From NCBI GenBank assembly GCA_008711295.1, contig VUYV01000212.1, positions 995,276 to 1,059,275 of the forward strand: a DNA stretch of 64,000 nucleotides. The letters run 5' to 3'. Position 1 is the first letter of the stretch, and every line of letters begins with the position of its first letter. Under the pieces are notes generated by a model. That model ran no database searches. It was not told where the DNA came from and was given only the letters and a program-made list of their open reading frames with translations. The stretch is from Anarhynchus alexandrinus. Lineage: Eukaryota; Chordata; Aves; Charadriiformes; Charadriidae. A program made the position numbers and the translations under genes. Shown here piece by piece: positions 24,398 through 37,090 of this stretch.

Positions 24398-25559
24398 ACT
24401 CAGCTCTTCTTTTGTTGGTCCAAAACATGGCCTGACGACACGGCAGTGTTGTCGTATACCAGCAATTTGAGAACTCCTCCCGAACTCTTTCATTTTCCAC
24501 CCTTACAAACATAAGACAGAATCAGGTAATTTTATGCATGCCAGTACCATGTGACAAACCTTGCAACTGATGAGGAGAAGGACAGAGTATCACCCGCTGA
24601 TTTTCCAACCGTGGCATGACAGTACAGTGGGACTGAGGTGATCGTGAAAGCCCCATTTCTGCTGGAGGGAGCAGGCATCTCCAGGGGCAAGGGTTAGCAG
24701 TTGAGGGTGGGCATGGAGGCCACCGGGTCAGTCACCTGCCTTGCTGAAAAGGGGCCTGCGATGTGGGTAGCAACTTTCCTTCTGAAGAGGAAAGGCAAAG
24801 GAAGCAGATCCTGATTAATATTTGCACCAAAACTGTGTTATGTCCACCAAGAAATACAGGGGGGCATTTGAGTGAAGTGATTTATAATTAATCAGTCTAA
24901 ACCCCCTTTCCCTTTCTATCCTTCAATATGAAGAACTTAGTGTAGCTGAGAAGTCAGGTCGTTGGTCTCAAAATGAAATGCTGAAAGCAAGACTTTAGAA
25001 GTGTCTTTGTCATATATTCATGTTGACATGGCCACCTGAACAGAGATTTTGTGTATGATTTAATAACATTAATCCATTACTCCGAATGTTGATTTGTTCT
25101 ATTTGAAAAAATGCATGAGAAACTGGTTTCCCAACAACCATTTTAAATGACTATTCACTTTAGTAAGCTGAAGTATTTTAATTTGTTTCTAACAGAAGTG
25201 TAAATAAAATTGAGAAAACAGAATGCCTCTTAGTTTTCAGTAGATAAGCATTCTTTTGCAGTCTGAGACTCTTTTTGTACAACAAGGTCTTATACATAAT
25301 TTTCAGACATCCAAAGAACCTATATATTCCTTTAGTAATACAAAAGTCTGTACATGTTAGGTTCCTTAAAATTCACTCGGAGTTCTATTATGTTCTGGTG
25401 AGAAGAATTGTCAGGAGCTACAGCACATACATCACAAAGCTTTTAAACAAAACATCATCCATTTCTCCAGGAAATAAATATCAGTTTTACTTTAAAAATT
25501 ATTTAACAAAAATGTTTTATGGCCACTGTATATCAGCACTTATTGCTGTGTAAATTAAA
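24398..25559. other. Non-coding single-copy DNA
   Basis: No recognisable gene or repeat. AT-rich with many stop codons in all frames; the longest open stretch (plus 25275-25553, 92 codons) has no known domain. Confidence 0.65.
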
Positions 25560-25900
25560 ATAACCAATCAATTAATACAGAAGTAATTTTATTACCAAAT
25601 GGATAGAGGAGGTATGAAAAGCACTAATTAAAAGCATTGTCTGCTCTGCTTTACACTAATGATTCTCTAAGAACCAATGTTATTTGTGAATTAGCTTAAT
25701 CACAAAGGAATTAAAGAGAACACAATTATTTGTATGAAAATAGTACTCTAAATGCATGGAGGCTAGACAGAAAAAGCGCCCAGAGTCATTTCTATATCTG
25801 ATCAACTGGCTTGTCTAATCCATTTTACTGTGGATAGTTGGCCTGACATGACTTCAGATTAGTTTAATAGGGATTAAAGTGGCATGAAGTGTATAAATCT
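25560..25900. promoter_or_regulatory. Candidate conserved non-coding element (homeodomain-rich)
   Basis: Dense TAAT/ATTA words occur (near 25568, 25626, 25661, 25693, 25710, 25724), including actaattaaa and cacaattatt, with no coding potential. Such density is common in developmental enhancers but also in AT-rich neutral DNA. No conservation data are available here. Confidence 0.22.
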
Positions 25901-28170
25901 ATGAATTTGCAAGTACAAACATGTTTAGGAATTCATTTATCTTTAAGGGCAGGAGGAGGGAAGAAAGTTCAAAGTAAAATCTGGATACATTTGTAAACAG
26001 AGATAATACCAAGGGAAATCTGGAAAACAAGTAAAAACCATGCAATTTGGACGGCGAATCCTGATCACTTTACTCAGTTTCTCTGCACAAAAGCAATTAC
26101 TAAAGTCAAACAAGAAAGACCCCAAGATCTGGTGCTTGGAGAATTGATGTGGAAGTCCTTAGGTAATCCTGCAAGTCCCGTTGATTACTGCCCAAATAAA
26201 GCAGACCTCTGGCATTCAGCTTTCCGAGCTGGCATGATCAGCGCATAATGTCTTTGGAGCTAGAGCTGCCAAGAGAAAGGAATCAGAGAAAGCCAAATTA
26301 TGATATCACACCAATAAAACCTCATCGTAGTGACATACATAAAACACTCTGTAAATTGCTTTTTGTAACTTTTAATTTATTAAGAGCTTTTGAACCATGT
26401 TTTCATTCTGTGACATGTTTTCATTTACCTCTCATATCCTTCATTAATTTGTTTCCTGTTTGAGAAATAATACCACATTTTTGGCAGTTTGAAACTGCTG
26501 AAAAAATATATCATACCCTACATGAAGTAGCTTGCCAGGGAATCAGGAGTGTGCGGTATTTTGAATCGCTAGGCTGAATTACAGTGAATTATTTAACTAC
26601 TCAATTTGCCTAGTATCAAGGTTGAGTCATGATAGCTGCCTGTCATGCTGCTGTTTGCTCATCCCTAAGCCCAAAGTCAGAACAGCTTCTGCAGCTGATA
26701 CTTGGGGCCTTGAAGTATTTGGAGGCGCTGGATATGTGTTCTGGAGGGTAGCGTTTCGATCGGTTTGCAGGGCGACTTGCAGTGTTAAATAAAACAGGTC
26801 AGACAGAGTTCTCCAGGCAAGTTCCGGGAATGGTGGGGACGTACCATCAGCAGACCTAGCCCAAGGTGCAGACATCGGCGTCCCGCTCCCTTCCCAGTCG
26901 CTGTCTTTCTCTGCCGTAAGTTCATAAAGGTGACTCAGTCATTCTGGGAATGGGACCAAAGGCATAAATGGACAGAGTAAAGGATTAAAATAACTCAATA
27001 CCGCATCATGTAGTGCTGACCCCTCAGGTATCCATCCATAAATCCATTTGAGAAGCATTTATGCTTCTGCTACAGCCTGCTCGGCACATTTTTCCAACTA
27101 TGCCTGCACAAACAACTGTTCAGCCACGAGCTGCAAAGTTTCTGAAGGAAGCCTGAAACTCTCTCCCAAAAGCTCCTCTTCACCCTCGCCCCTCAAAACA
27201 CCCTTGCCTAAACTGTAACTGGCTTTATGGTCCATTAGCTAAAAGGCAACTCTTTCAAAGCAGTAGGTCTGTAACTTTGAAGAGCAAAGCAGTTAGATCT
27301 TGTTACAGGTAGAGTTTGCAACTATTGAAAATATATAGCACATATGGAACCCTACAGATTTTATACCCTTTCGCTTTGCTAATACCAATCTCTTTGTGTT
27401 ACCTGTGATCTAAGTCAGAAAATTTCTTTGAGTATTTTCAAGAAACTGGAACAACAAAGAAATGTGGTTAAAAGTAACAAAGCTAGCTGAAGTTTCCTTT
27501 TCTTTCCAGTCTGCTGTGTAGAACATCGGTCAAGAAGGGAGTTACAATACCTTTGAAGATGACCTTTCAAGGCCAGGCCATTCAGGTGATATTAATATTT
27601 CTTGTCAGCTCCTGAGTTACACCCCACAGGAGGGAAAGGGAGTGTTTGAATTGAGGGACACTGAATCCAAAGCGGCTTTTGGAATGGGTTGGTGGGAAGG
27701 GCTTAATTGCACTTGGGAAAGATTTCCCACAGTTCATGTGTCAGACAGGGAGGAAAGATCTTATGAAAGCAACAGGGGCCAAAGGTTTTGTGATGAAAAC
27801 TGGGGCAGAGAAGAAAAAGCTTATTTTTGTTTCCTTCTGAGATATGACTGGATTTTGACATGAAAAAGTATCGTCTTCCTGCTGTGTAGGAAGCTCATAA
27901 CGTAAGATCAAAGAATAGTGAGTGTCTAGCTGCTAGCTCACATAGATTTTAAAAGCTGGGTATTTGGAATTAAGAAAGTTGAACTCTGGAGCAAACAAGA
28001 AATGAATGAACGCTCAACTCTCAGTGCTACTCTACCTAAGAAAGAAAGCTCAAGACTGATTTCCCTACGTCCAAGGGCAACCCTGGAGAAAACTAGGGGT
28101 TCTACTTTTGCCATGGTGGGATCTATCCTGGGATGTGCTGAATGTCAGCTGAAATCCAGCTATGGCAGGA
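25901..28170. other. Non-coding single-copy DNA
   Basis: Nothing gene-like is recognised. A moderately GC-rich patch near 26660-26910 opens an 82-codon minus frame without domain content. Confidence 0.65.
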
Positions 28171-28171
28171 G

Positions 28172-28186
28172 TCACTAGAGGGTACT
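28172..28186 (+). promoter_or_regulatory. CTCF-like motif
   Basis: TCACTAGAGGGTACT matches 13 of 15 positions of a common CTCF core variant (CCACTAGAGGGCACT), with C-to-T changes at the first position and after GGG. The motif is suggestive, but binding cannot be inferred. Confidence 0.25.
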
Positions 28187-28984
28187 GTAATACACAGTAT
28201 TATTTCTTGTGCATGAGTGACATTCATTCTTCCTGTCAAAACTGAGGCTTGTCATCTAATTTTTTTGGAGAGAGAATGATGTAAATAGAAATAATTATAT
28301 TATTAAGTCTGTCTTCAACTGTCTGGCTAGACTTACTTGCCTGGGAATCAGTCTACTTAGAACAGGGCAATGCCTGCATGGTATTCACCAACATCTACAT
28401 TGGAGGACCAATGTAGCCATGGTAAATGAAACTGGAAGAAAGAATGTGTTTCCCCTAAGACTAAATAGTTTTACCTCTAAATACAAACCAGCTTGCAGTA
28501 CAGTGAAATCTACTCCCCAAAAGCACACTTATGCAGATTAGCAATGCTGTACTGTGTGGGTTCAGAGAGATTAGGATCTATAGTGTAGATATACAATCAA
28601 GAATCAACCCCCCAGGCAGTCAATCACTTCCCTAGAAATAACTTGAACAACTTTGATGCTAAGGACTTTCTTATGCACTGCTATCCTGGGGTTCGGAGCA
28701 GGTATTTTGCACAGTGCCGTGTGATGCCATTCAGAATTGAGGCTGAACCTTGTGTGGATGTCTAACCTTCTGGCCCAGCTAGCTCCACATCTCCTGAGTC
28801 CCTACGGGCATTGCCAGGTGTTCTGGGAAACGGCGTGAAAAATAAGAGGTAACTCACTCCCCCTCTCTTTCCTCTTATTTTAGACTTCCAGTAAGGAGGA
28901 GATTTACACACAGCTCCTGGGAGACTTTTATTGCTAGTGGTTAGTTGTACTGCATGAATATATTTTCTTTTCTGAGTGCCTTTC

Positions 28985-29024
28985 ATATATCTATAGATCT
29001 ATCTATCTCTATATATATGTATTT
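28985..29024 (+). repeat. Imperfect TATC/TA microsatellite
   Basis: Alternating tatatctatagatctatcta.. and tatatatat over about 40 bp. Likely length-polymorphic. Confidence 0.85.
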
Positions 29025-29816
29025 CACCACCTTTAAATCTGCATTTTGTGAATTAATTATAATTCTGCTGTCAGAATGAATGATAAAATGTGGCTGTGTG
29101 GCTGTCTGGGAGGTTAGATATTCTCTTTCAGATATGGATAACAAATTCATGTTTGTGATTATTAACTCAGTCTAGATCATTTGAACTGTTGTCAGATCCA
29201 GCTGACATGGTATATTTGTAGCTGCTACATACATGATCCCAGAAGCCTGAATCTGGGTCTCCTGTTCTCCCATTCTTTCTTTTTCATATATGCTGTCTTG
29301 ACATTTGATCTCATATAGGTACTCACTTCTTATCTCATAGTTTGCAATTTAGGTTCCTTTTTTGGTTGGCAAACTGGTATCAGAGTTATTTTTGTTTTCT
29401 GCAGATATGGTAATTTTTTACTAAGTGGTCAAAAAGTACTTGCTTGTCATAATATGGTTGTTCTGATTATTCATTATTTGTGTTGTGTGAATGATCGCTG
29501 AAGTCACGTGTTACTTTAATTTTGATAAAACAAGTAGAATAGATATATAAGAAATCACATTTCTGATCTTTACCTTATTTATATACATTTCCAGTGTGGT
29601 ATTTTAGCTTCAATAACACTTCATTTTTTTCCAAAATATTCAGATCTTTCAAAATATTTCCAAATATTCTGTCAAATTACTCATATGCTCTTGCAGCCAC
29701 AAGATCAGACTCTGAATTTGTCTTGTTGAGAAAGACTTCTAATCACAGTTATTAATTTCTATTTTACTTGAAACACTTGAAAACATCTCAACATTTAACT
29801 CACTTCAGTGAATGAA

Positions 29817-29848
29817 ATGCAAATAATATTAATTGCAGCAAACAATAG
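29817..29848 (+). promoter_or_regulatory. POU octamer with adjacent homeodomain and SOX words
   Basis: A perfect octamer ATGCAAAT (29817-29824) is followed by aatattaattg (29825-29835) and aacaat (about 29841-29846). Octamer, homeodomain and SOX cores within 32 bp resemble a composite enhancer module. Chance occurrence in AT-rich DNA is quite possible. Confidence 0.25.
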
Positions 29849-30946
29849 TGTTATTAAGCACAAATAATAGTGAGAGAAAAATGTTGCATAGTATACTAAA
29901 ATTATTGAAAGTAAATTTTCAGAACAGATCCTAGAAATAGCTGTCCATTTTCTGAACTCTTCTGATCACTTTGTCCCACTGGAAGCTGCTACTTTATTTA
30001 TAGTCCACAGAGGAGATCCAGATTTATTATGCAGAATGGGAATGGGAGAAGGCAGAAGCCTATTCGTGTGTGTAAGAAACAAGGGACTTTGAAAGGTGTA
30101 GCTCTGCTTTGAAATGTGACCATGTAAAATGACAAGTTCTTCCCCAGTTATGCTGCCTGTGTGCAGTCAGAGTTACATCTGCTGACCTTAGTGACTAAAA
30201 TAGTTTGACTGATCCTTAAACTTACTAACCCTGATGAGCAACACAGACCAAGAGGCTGAGCCACGTCCCGTTCCTCCCAGTTCACTATCAGTGGAGTAAC
30301 TCCCTGTACGTCATTCTAAAGTACAGCTTATTGTGCATGCCCACAGATGGCAATCGAGGTGCTCACAGGTCACTGAAGGTGCACTCTGAAGACAGTAGGA
30401 CTGCTCAAGGACAACTGAGAAAATAATCTGTGTGCCGGGCTCCTTGGTACCAGCAATAATGTGCAGGAAGGAATAAACCCAGTTTGACTTTTGTGTTTTA
30501 ACTTGAGTTTGCCAGGTTGAGAGTTGAAAGCAGATTTGCTCTCTCTTTTCCTTTTTTAATTTTTTCTTCTTGTAAAATGAGCAGATTTGCTATAAAAGTC
30601 CTCAAACTATACTCCTATGTACAAACTATATGAACCCCTCACTCCCCCGCAATGCAACCCTTTTTTACTTTCCCATATAGAATTTTGCTGTGCTTTAGGG
30701 TAAATGTAGATGCTGAAAAGTGTCATGGGTGAGTCAACACTTTGGGCGCAACAGAGCTTTCAAATAAAACCTCCTGAAAAACAGAAACAGAAGTATTACT
30801 CATCTTTTTTTCTTGCTGTCAAACTTGTTTCTCCTTCATGATCACACTTCTTTTCTCATTTGTAATCCTATTAGAAAAAGGCATGGAAGTAAACTGTCAT
30901 GTAAGGACAAATATATTGTGTGATAGAAAATGTTTGCTACACTGTT

Positions 30947-30965
30947 TATCTATCTGTCTATCTAT
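30947..30965 (+). repeat. TATC microsatellite with one variant unit
   Basis: TATCTATCTGTCTATCTAT: four to five TATC units with one TGTC variant. Confidence 0.85.
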
Positions 30966-33900
30966 GGTTATGTAAACAATAACAAAACAGTGAGCTAAGC
31001 CCAGCTAATTGTCTCCTTGTGGCGGGATTTCATGATAGCCTAGAACTTGAAGACTTACGACTACCCATACTGCCAGCATAGAGAGTTCATTGCTCTTGCT
31101 TGATGAAGTAGCTCATTGCTACTTCACATGCCTCCTTCTTTGTGTAATTTAAGACATCTGGTGGTTGCCCTGAATGGTGTTAAAGGACCATGGAGCACCT
31201 CTGAGCTTTGCTGTGGGAGCCTCTACCATTGCCAAGGCAGTATCATCATCTGAGTCATGAGTCATTCTTTCTTCCATACTCCCGGGGAGAAGAGGGCTCA
31301 CTGTGTGAATGCTGTACTCTCATACACAAAGACTGAAAAATAATTACATATTCTTTAAAACTGGGTGAGATTTGAAACTGAGATGCTTTGCTGCCCTTTT
31401 CCCTCAGGAGCCAGGAGATGAGGGGGTGGGTTTGTACTTGTAACCATCCTTCCAAATCTCAGACTCCCATATGGCTAATATTGCTGCTTGTTGTGGCATT
31501 GACTACAGCCTTAGCTCAAACAGGTTTCATTGACTCATCTGCTACCAAATTGTTATGTGACACTGGCTTTCTCTTCTTGGTTGTTTCTTCTTCTTTATTG
31601 CTGCACCATTAATATTTAGACTATTATATTTGTTACCTGGAAACTTTGAGAAGATTGGCCAAAAGTTTAACAACTGTGGGCTTTGTGTCTCTCACTTTTA
31701 ACAGTGCGTCTGTGGATTTTATGAGCAGATTGGCCATGTATGTCTTTAGGAGACAAGCCACAAGGAAGTATGACTAACTTACGTGTCAGCTGCTTCTTCA
31801 TGACTCCTCTTTGTAAGTAGGATCTGTTTTTCCTAACGAATGAATATGATTTCTTGTAGAAGAAACAGATATGCAGGATATTTGAATGACATAAAATACG
31901 ATAATGACGATATAATTTGAAAGTATACAGTTTTAATCAGTTTTGACCACCAGATTGCTGTCAAACAGATCTCCTTTCATGGACAATTGAAATAGCTAAT
32001 GTTGTCAGTATTTTGGTCTGAAGAGACTAGGGTTATCATTTGCAACATGGAACAAAATCCCTGCAGAGTGGAGCAAAGAAGTCTTTCAGAAACTAATAAT
32101 CACATTAAGAACAACAAATATTCAATCCATTTGCTCCATTTAACAGGAGAAAGATATTGCTCATGAATACTTATTGGGCTATATTCTATTGTACGTCTGA
32201 AATTTCTTATTCCTTCTTCAGGCAATTTAAATTCTTGAAACCATTGCTTTCTTAGCCGGATATGATTGAGTTGAATATAATTGATATAGGACACGTCCAG
32301 TTTGGATATCTAAATTGCCCTATGGTTAAGGCAGCCAGAGTAAACTCACTTTACAGTCAGCAGAGAGTGTTTTTAGGTTACACACATCTGATCTACTTTA
32401 GGTGGCTGCTTTAGGATGAGATGAATAGTGCCCTAGACTCTCTTGTCTATATTGCCCAGATGCCATTTGACTGAAAGGAAGACAAGGGTAACTAGCTTGT
32501 CTATAGCTATGCAGATGAGTCCCTCTTCTTTTTATTCTAAATAGCATAATTAGTTGATGCTTGTTAGATGCTTTCAACCTGAAAATGCTGTGTATGGGCT
32601 TGTTCTACTCCGCCCCTATGAGGATGCATGCAAAATGTGTATGGATTTAACAATGATTTGTTTTGAGGGAACAATTAAGAAAAAACATATGGGGTGTCCA
32701 ATGCTCTGGAAGAAGCTGAGTTAAAGAAGTTTTAGAAAACGTTGTATATGCAATCTCCATATATGCATCGTCAACAGCTTATTACAGTTTTTCCATACCA
32801 CGAGATCTAGGCTTTCTGCCAGAGCGCTCTTTGGGTATGTTTAGTATGCAGCACCTGGAAGTACTTCCGAGATCACAGATCAAGTTGCATATCCCGATGC
32901 CACCCTGCCTTTGGGAGGTCAGATTTGAATATATACACTTCTCCTCTCCTCTCCTCAGTTCCTCCTTTATTGAGGGAGGAAAACCAGCCACATGAAGGGA
33001 GGAGAAGTCATGACAGTTTGGCTGGGGAAGGACTGGGATCTAGGCAATTTGGGCTGGTGCACTCATCAGAGAGTTTAAACATATGCTACGTGGCAAATGA
33101 TATTTAAGGAGTGTAGCACATCTCACTGCAGCAGGTCAACTTTTCTTTTTACTTACCAATCTTATAGTGTTAAGTTCAAATAATAGGGACTGAATTCAAA
33201 CTGCCTAACTTGCTGACAACGAGTTGTGAGGAGATTTCTTCACTAAAGCATTTAGGAATCCCTTCCTTTGCTGCTTGTAGTGCACACGTGTGACATTATG
33301 TCACACAGGACAATAAATACAATTTAAATGGTCACATCTTCCCCGTGTTCTCCTAAGAGTGTATTTCACGGGCTGTGCAGCTGCTTTCCGTGTTGTGACT
33401 GACAAAGGGGTGGGAAATGCTCACTTAGTCTCCCCTGTTTGAGGCATAGTAGCGGTAACAAGCAAGAGACTAGAAGCAGCAACAGAAGGAGGGAGAGGTC
33501 CCCTGGGATCAGACTGGATGTGACTGAAGGCACCAGGAGCCTTTCTACTTACTTTAAATGGAACTCTCCTAGGCTTTGAGGCAATAAAGTACCTTATGTC
33601 TCCCTTAATCTTTTGCATGTGAGATAATTGTGGTTGGAGGGAACTGTGTGCAATTGTTCTCAGCTGGCAAGGATCACATAATATTTAGAGGGAACCTCAC
33701 AGAAGATTTCAGGGGGAACAAAAATGCTCTTGATAGACTCTTGTCGTGACATGATGGAATCTACACTCACTTTGCCATTTAGATGTAGGATTCAAAATCC
33801 ACATCTTACTTCCTTGGCACGCCTTCATCTTCCTTGCTTTCTTTGCAGTCTTTCCGAGTTAATTGCAGTTCTGGGGCCAGTGCCTAAAGCTCTCTACAAA

Positions 33901-35989
33901 GGCTCTCTTGTTATTGTCCACTGAGGCCTGGGATGCCTAAAAGATTATCACTTAAATAAGGTACCTTTTATTATGGACGGTCCTGCAACTAAGATGACGT
34001 TGCATGCAAAACTGCATGTTGACTTCACAAGCTGTAGGAGACATAAAGTAAAATACAGTGTGCTGAAACAATTTTCCCAACTGTTCCCAAAGCAAGGCTC
34101 ATTGCACAAGAAGCAGAAGGCATCACATTACTTTTAAATTAGACAGCATCTTATTGTAAAATGTTATGCACCAAATCTCTGTGTACCACTATTATTAAGC
34201 CAAGTGCTACTAAAAATAATTATGTGTGTATTCTGTTCATGGCAGAACATGCAAGTAGCAAACTATACTGCCAGAATTCCTGATGGAAAAAGGTGTTTCT
34301 CATATATACCTGTCTTGTTCTTACTTAGAGGTAGCCACTATGTAACCTTATTCTATCATTATGCAATATTTACCTCTGTATTACTTATATATTCATATAC
34401 TAATCCTCCGTCTCATGCTTTCTTTATTTATTTAGTACTGTTTTGGTTTTGGGTTTTTTTTTTTGTTTTCGTTTTTTTTTTTTCTGATGGGTATTCCTAG
34501 AACCGGAAAATCAGCATTTAAAAACATCCCATGCTTAACAGAGTTTAGTTTTGCTCTCATGCTACAGTCTGGTCTACCAGCAGATAAGGAAGTCCAGGGG
34601 TCTCTCTTAGGCTCACAAGATGACAAGAGGTATGAAAATAATGTAGCCGTATCCAGTACCTACGTGGTCTTTTCTCACCTACACTACCTCTGGGACTTCT
34701 TGTTCCCCACAGAAGCAGGCACAGGGTGCTTGAGAGCACTGCCCATGGAACCCAGGCTATGGCTGCTGATCTCGCAGCGCCCGGGGAGGGCACTTGCTTG
34801 TAGACTACCACCCTGGCCTGGAAACCCAGAGGCCAAACACAAGCAGCCCCTGAGAAGGAGGTTTGGGAAACTTGCCGCTGACAGTGCTTGCTCCAGCAAC
34901 TGGAGGCAAAAATGGGTATGATAAAGCAGAGGATTGGAGATGGGTGCTGGAGCTGGTACAGCCTTTGGCACGTGGTGTGTTTAACATTTACAGCTTTATT
35001 AAAAACAAGGGAGCAAGAGTACTGCCTGCCAGCTGAAAACCCCCATGAGCTGCATTTGCAGGAATGAAGAAGCTGCATTTGCACACCTAAAGGTCAGAAT
35101 AGACTTTCTGTTTTGAAGGCTGAGGACTTTAAGGCCTGGTTGCATCTGTACCTTCCACCTGAGGCTGAACAAAGGGGTCCAAGAATTGTCTGCATAGAAC
35201 AATAGGAAGCCAGCCAGACCCAGAAAAAAAATTTAGGCAGTGCTCTCTGGCACACGATCATGAGCAGCCTGTGATGGTCTAGTCAATATTACAGGAGCTT
35301 AGCTTTCTAGGCTGTCTCGTCACATTTCTCATCACTTATCAGGGATATTGGCCATGGTAACTAGATCCCAGCCTGGAAAGGCACTGTGTGTTCTGAAATA
35401 CGACTTTCTTGTACTGAACTCTCCGGTGATTACGAAATTTTGTGGATGCCAATGGAATTGCCATGCCATTGCAATTGATTTAAAGGTAAGTGTCAGATAT
35501 GTGTCAGCCAAGTTCTATTATTAATCAGATTCTACTTTTTGCTTTGAGAGCAAAAAAGATGAATGTAAATAATCTTCTTTTTTCCATATGGGTTTTCTAC
35601 AGGTGGATAATTAGTTCCTTCCTTCCAGTAGTCACCTTCATGACATGCCAGGCTTCAGATGAAGCTACTTCTGGGGTGAGAGGCTGGTGAGATGGCGGGC
35701 AGGGACGACAGCATGCCCAGGGAGCACTACGAGGGGAAATTTTCTGTAATGGGGTGGGAAACCAGAGGCTGATCCCAGGCATTGCTGGCTGCTTTATGAG
35801 GAACAGCAACTGCTCTTTTATTAAACCTAGTTTCAACAATCTTCAACAGTATTTTGTTTTTAATGAGAGTCTTGTGGAGAGTAGTTAATTCAGGCTCTGT
35901 CCTTTCTTTTCCTTAGTTTTTTTGGGCTACTCTTTCTTTTAGGTCCTTGAGTCAATTTAAAAACAACTTATTGGCACATTTTCATTTGA

Positions 35990-36760
35990 TAACTGCTTCC
36001 AGAATATACTTTAGCCCACCTTCATCTAACTTCAGCTGTACTCACAGAGACATTTCCAGTACAACAATCGATGTTTTTTTGTGAACATCGATGTCTATGT
36101 AAATGAAGCAATTAGACAACCATGATTTGCTGGGCCCTCGTCATTCTGTTATGTTTGCTGAAATACCTTCTCTTGGTGATTTATATCTATGCTTGTTCTT
36201 CATGCTAATGCTATTTTCTGTTAATATATACAACGATTCAAATGATGAAGTGAAGCAATCACAAATACAACCCTTTTAATGCAATGCTGTTTTGGGGGGT
36301 TTTTTAACCACAGGGAAGTGTACAGATGAAGGCATGCTGTTTATTGTAATTATGAAACAGATAGCTGCTACATAATGTGTTAATGTTTCCCCCTTATTAA
36401 ATGCTGACTTTAATTAAATGAATTCTTTACCTAAGAGAAGCAGATTGATTTTGTGATTCAGATATTGTCAATAAAATCATTATGACTAGTGAGCTCAGAT
36501 GTTAATATTACGAACAAATGTACAGTTATAACTTCAAGGCCATTAGTTGTCAGCTAATGGACAATCAGAAGAGCAAGGTTTACCAAGAGATTAATTCACA
36601 TATTAACCATTTATCTAGCGATTGTGTTACTATGATTTTTGTAATCATTATTATTATTGCTACTAAGAGACATGATGTAGAGAGGAAATCGTTTATCATC
36701 AGGTTGGTCAATTCATTGCTAATAATACAAAAAATTGGGGTTCAGAGCTAATATCCTAAA
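35990..36760. promoter_or_regulatory. Candidate conserved non-coding element cluster
   Basis: AT-rich, non-coding and dense in homeodomain-type words (caattag near 36109, aattaaat near 36413, taattcac near 36592). An ATGTAAAT octamer-like word lies near 36098, and two ATCGAT sites are spaced 20 bp apart (36067 and 36087). It looks like the developmental enhancer sequence typical of vertebrate gene deserts. This is an impression from motif density only. Confidence 0.3.
36067..36092. promoter_or_regulatory. Inverted repeat with two ATCGAT (ONECUT/CUX-type) sites
   Basis: ATCGATGTT (36067-36075) and AACATCGAT (36084-36092) are perfect 9-bp inverted arms around an 8-base T/G loop. The palindromic ATCGAT cores start 20 bp apart, about two helical turns. 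ATCGAT is a core bound by ONECUT and CUX cut-homeodomain proteins. Arms of this length occur a few times by chance in such a window. Confidence 0.3.
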
Positions 36761-37090
36761 GTGATGGTTAAATACACACACAACTTTATATAAAATACAC
36801 CCAAACATATGGGAAAACTTGTGCTTCCTTGCTGAAGTAAACCCAGCTCTTCTGTTCTTCCTATATGTGTATCAGTCAAAGTCAGACTTGTACTTGGGGA
36901 AAAAACAGTGCAAGGTCACCAGTCTGGAGTGCGGCACTTTCTGAGATGTGATCATTGTTTTGGGGACATAGTCTGAAACAGGTTAAAGAGGCTTCCCTTC
37001 CAACAAGGTCTAAGCATTGAAAAATAGGCACAGGAGCTGACAGTCAAAGATTGGCCTTCAAAGTTTCTTCTGGAAGATTTTCTTCCATAT
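36761..37090. other. Non-coding flank of a CR1 insertion
   Basis: About 330 bp of single-copy sequence immediately left of the CR1 3' end. No feature is recognised. Confidence 0.6.

Larger units (their letters stand above)
28187..35989. other. Non-coding single-copy DNA with small simple repeats
   Basis: Mostly AT-rich and without recognisable exons. It includes TATC/TA microsatellites (28985-29024, 30947-30965), an octamer/SOX cluster at 29817-29848, a CTCCT-rich tract near 32938-32956 and T-rich runs at 34440-34485. A GC-richer pocket about 34680-34930 lies in overlapping open frames on both strands (minus 34557-35084, 175 codons; plus 34463-34921, 152 codons). Neither translation has a recognisable domain, and the antisense overlap suggests compositional frames. 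Confidence 0.6.

Noticed and set aside
34557..35084. 175-codon minus-strand open frame
   Set aside because: It overlaps a 152-codon plus-strand frame in a GC-richer patch, has no recognisable domain, and the composition explains the lack of stops. No splice or promoter context was seen.
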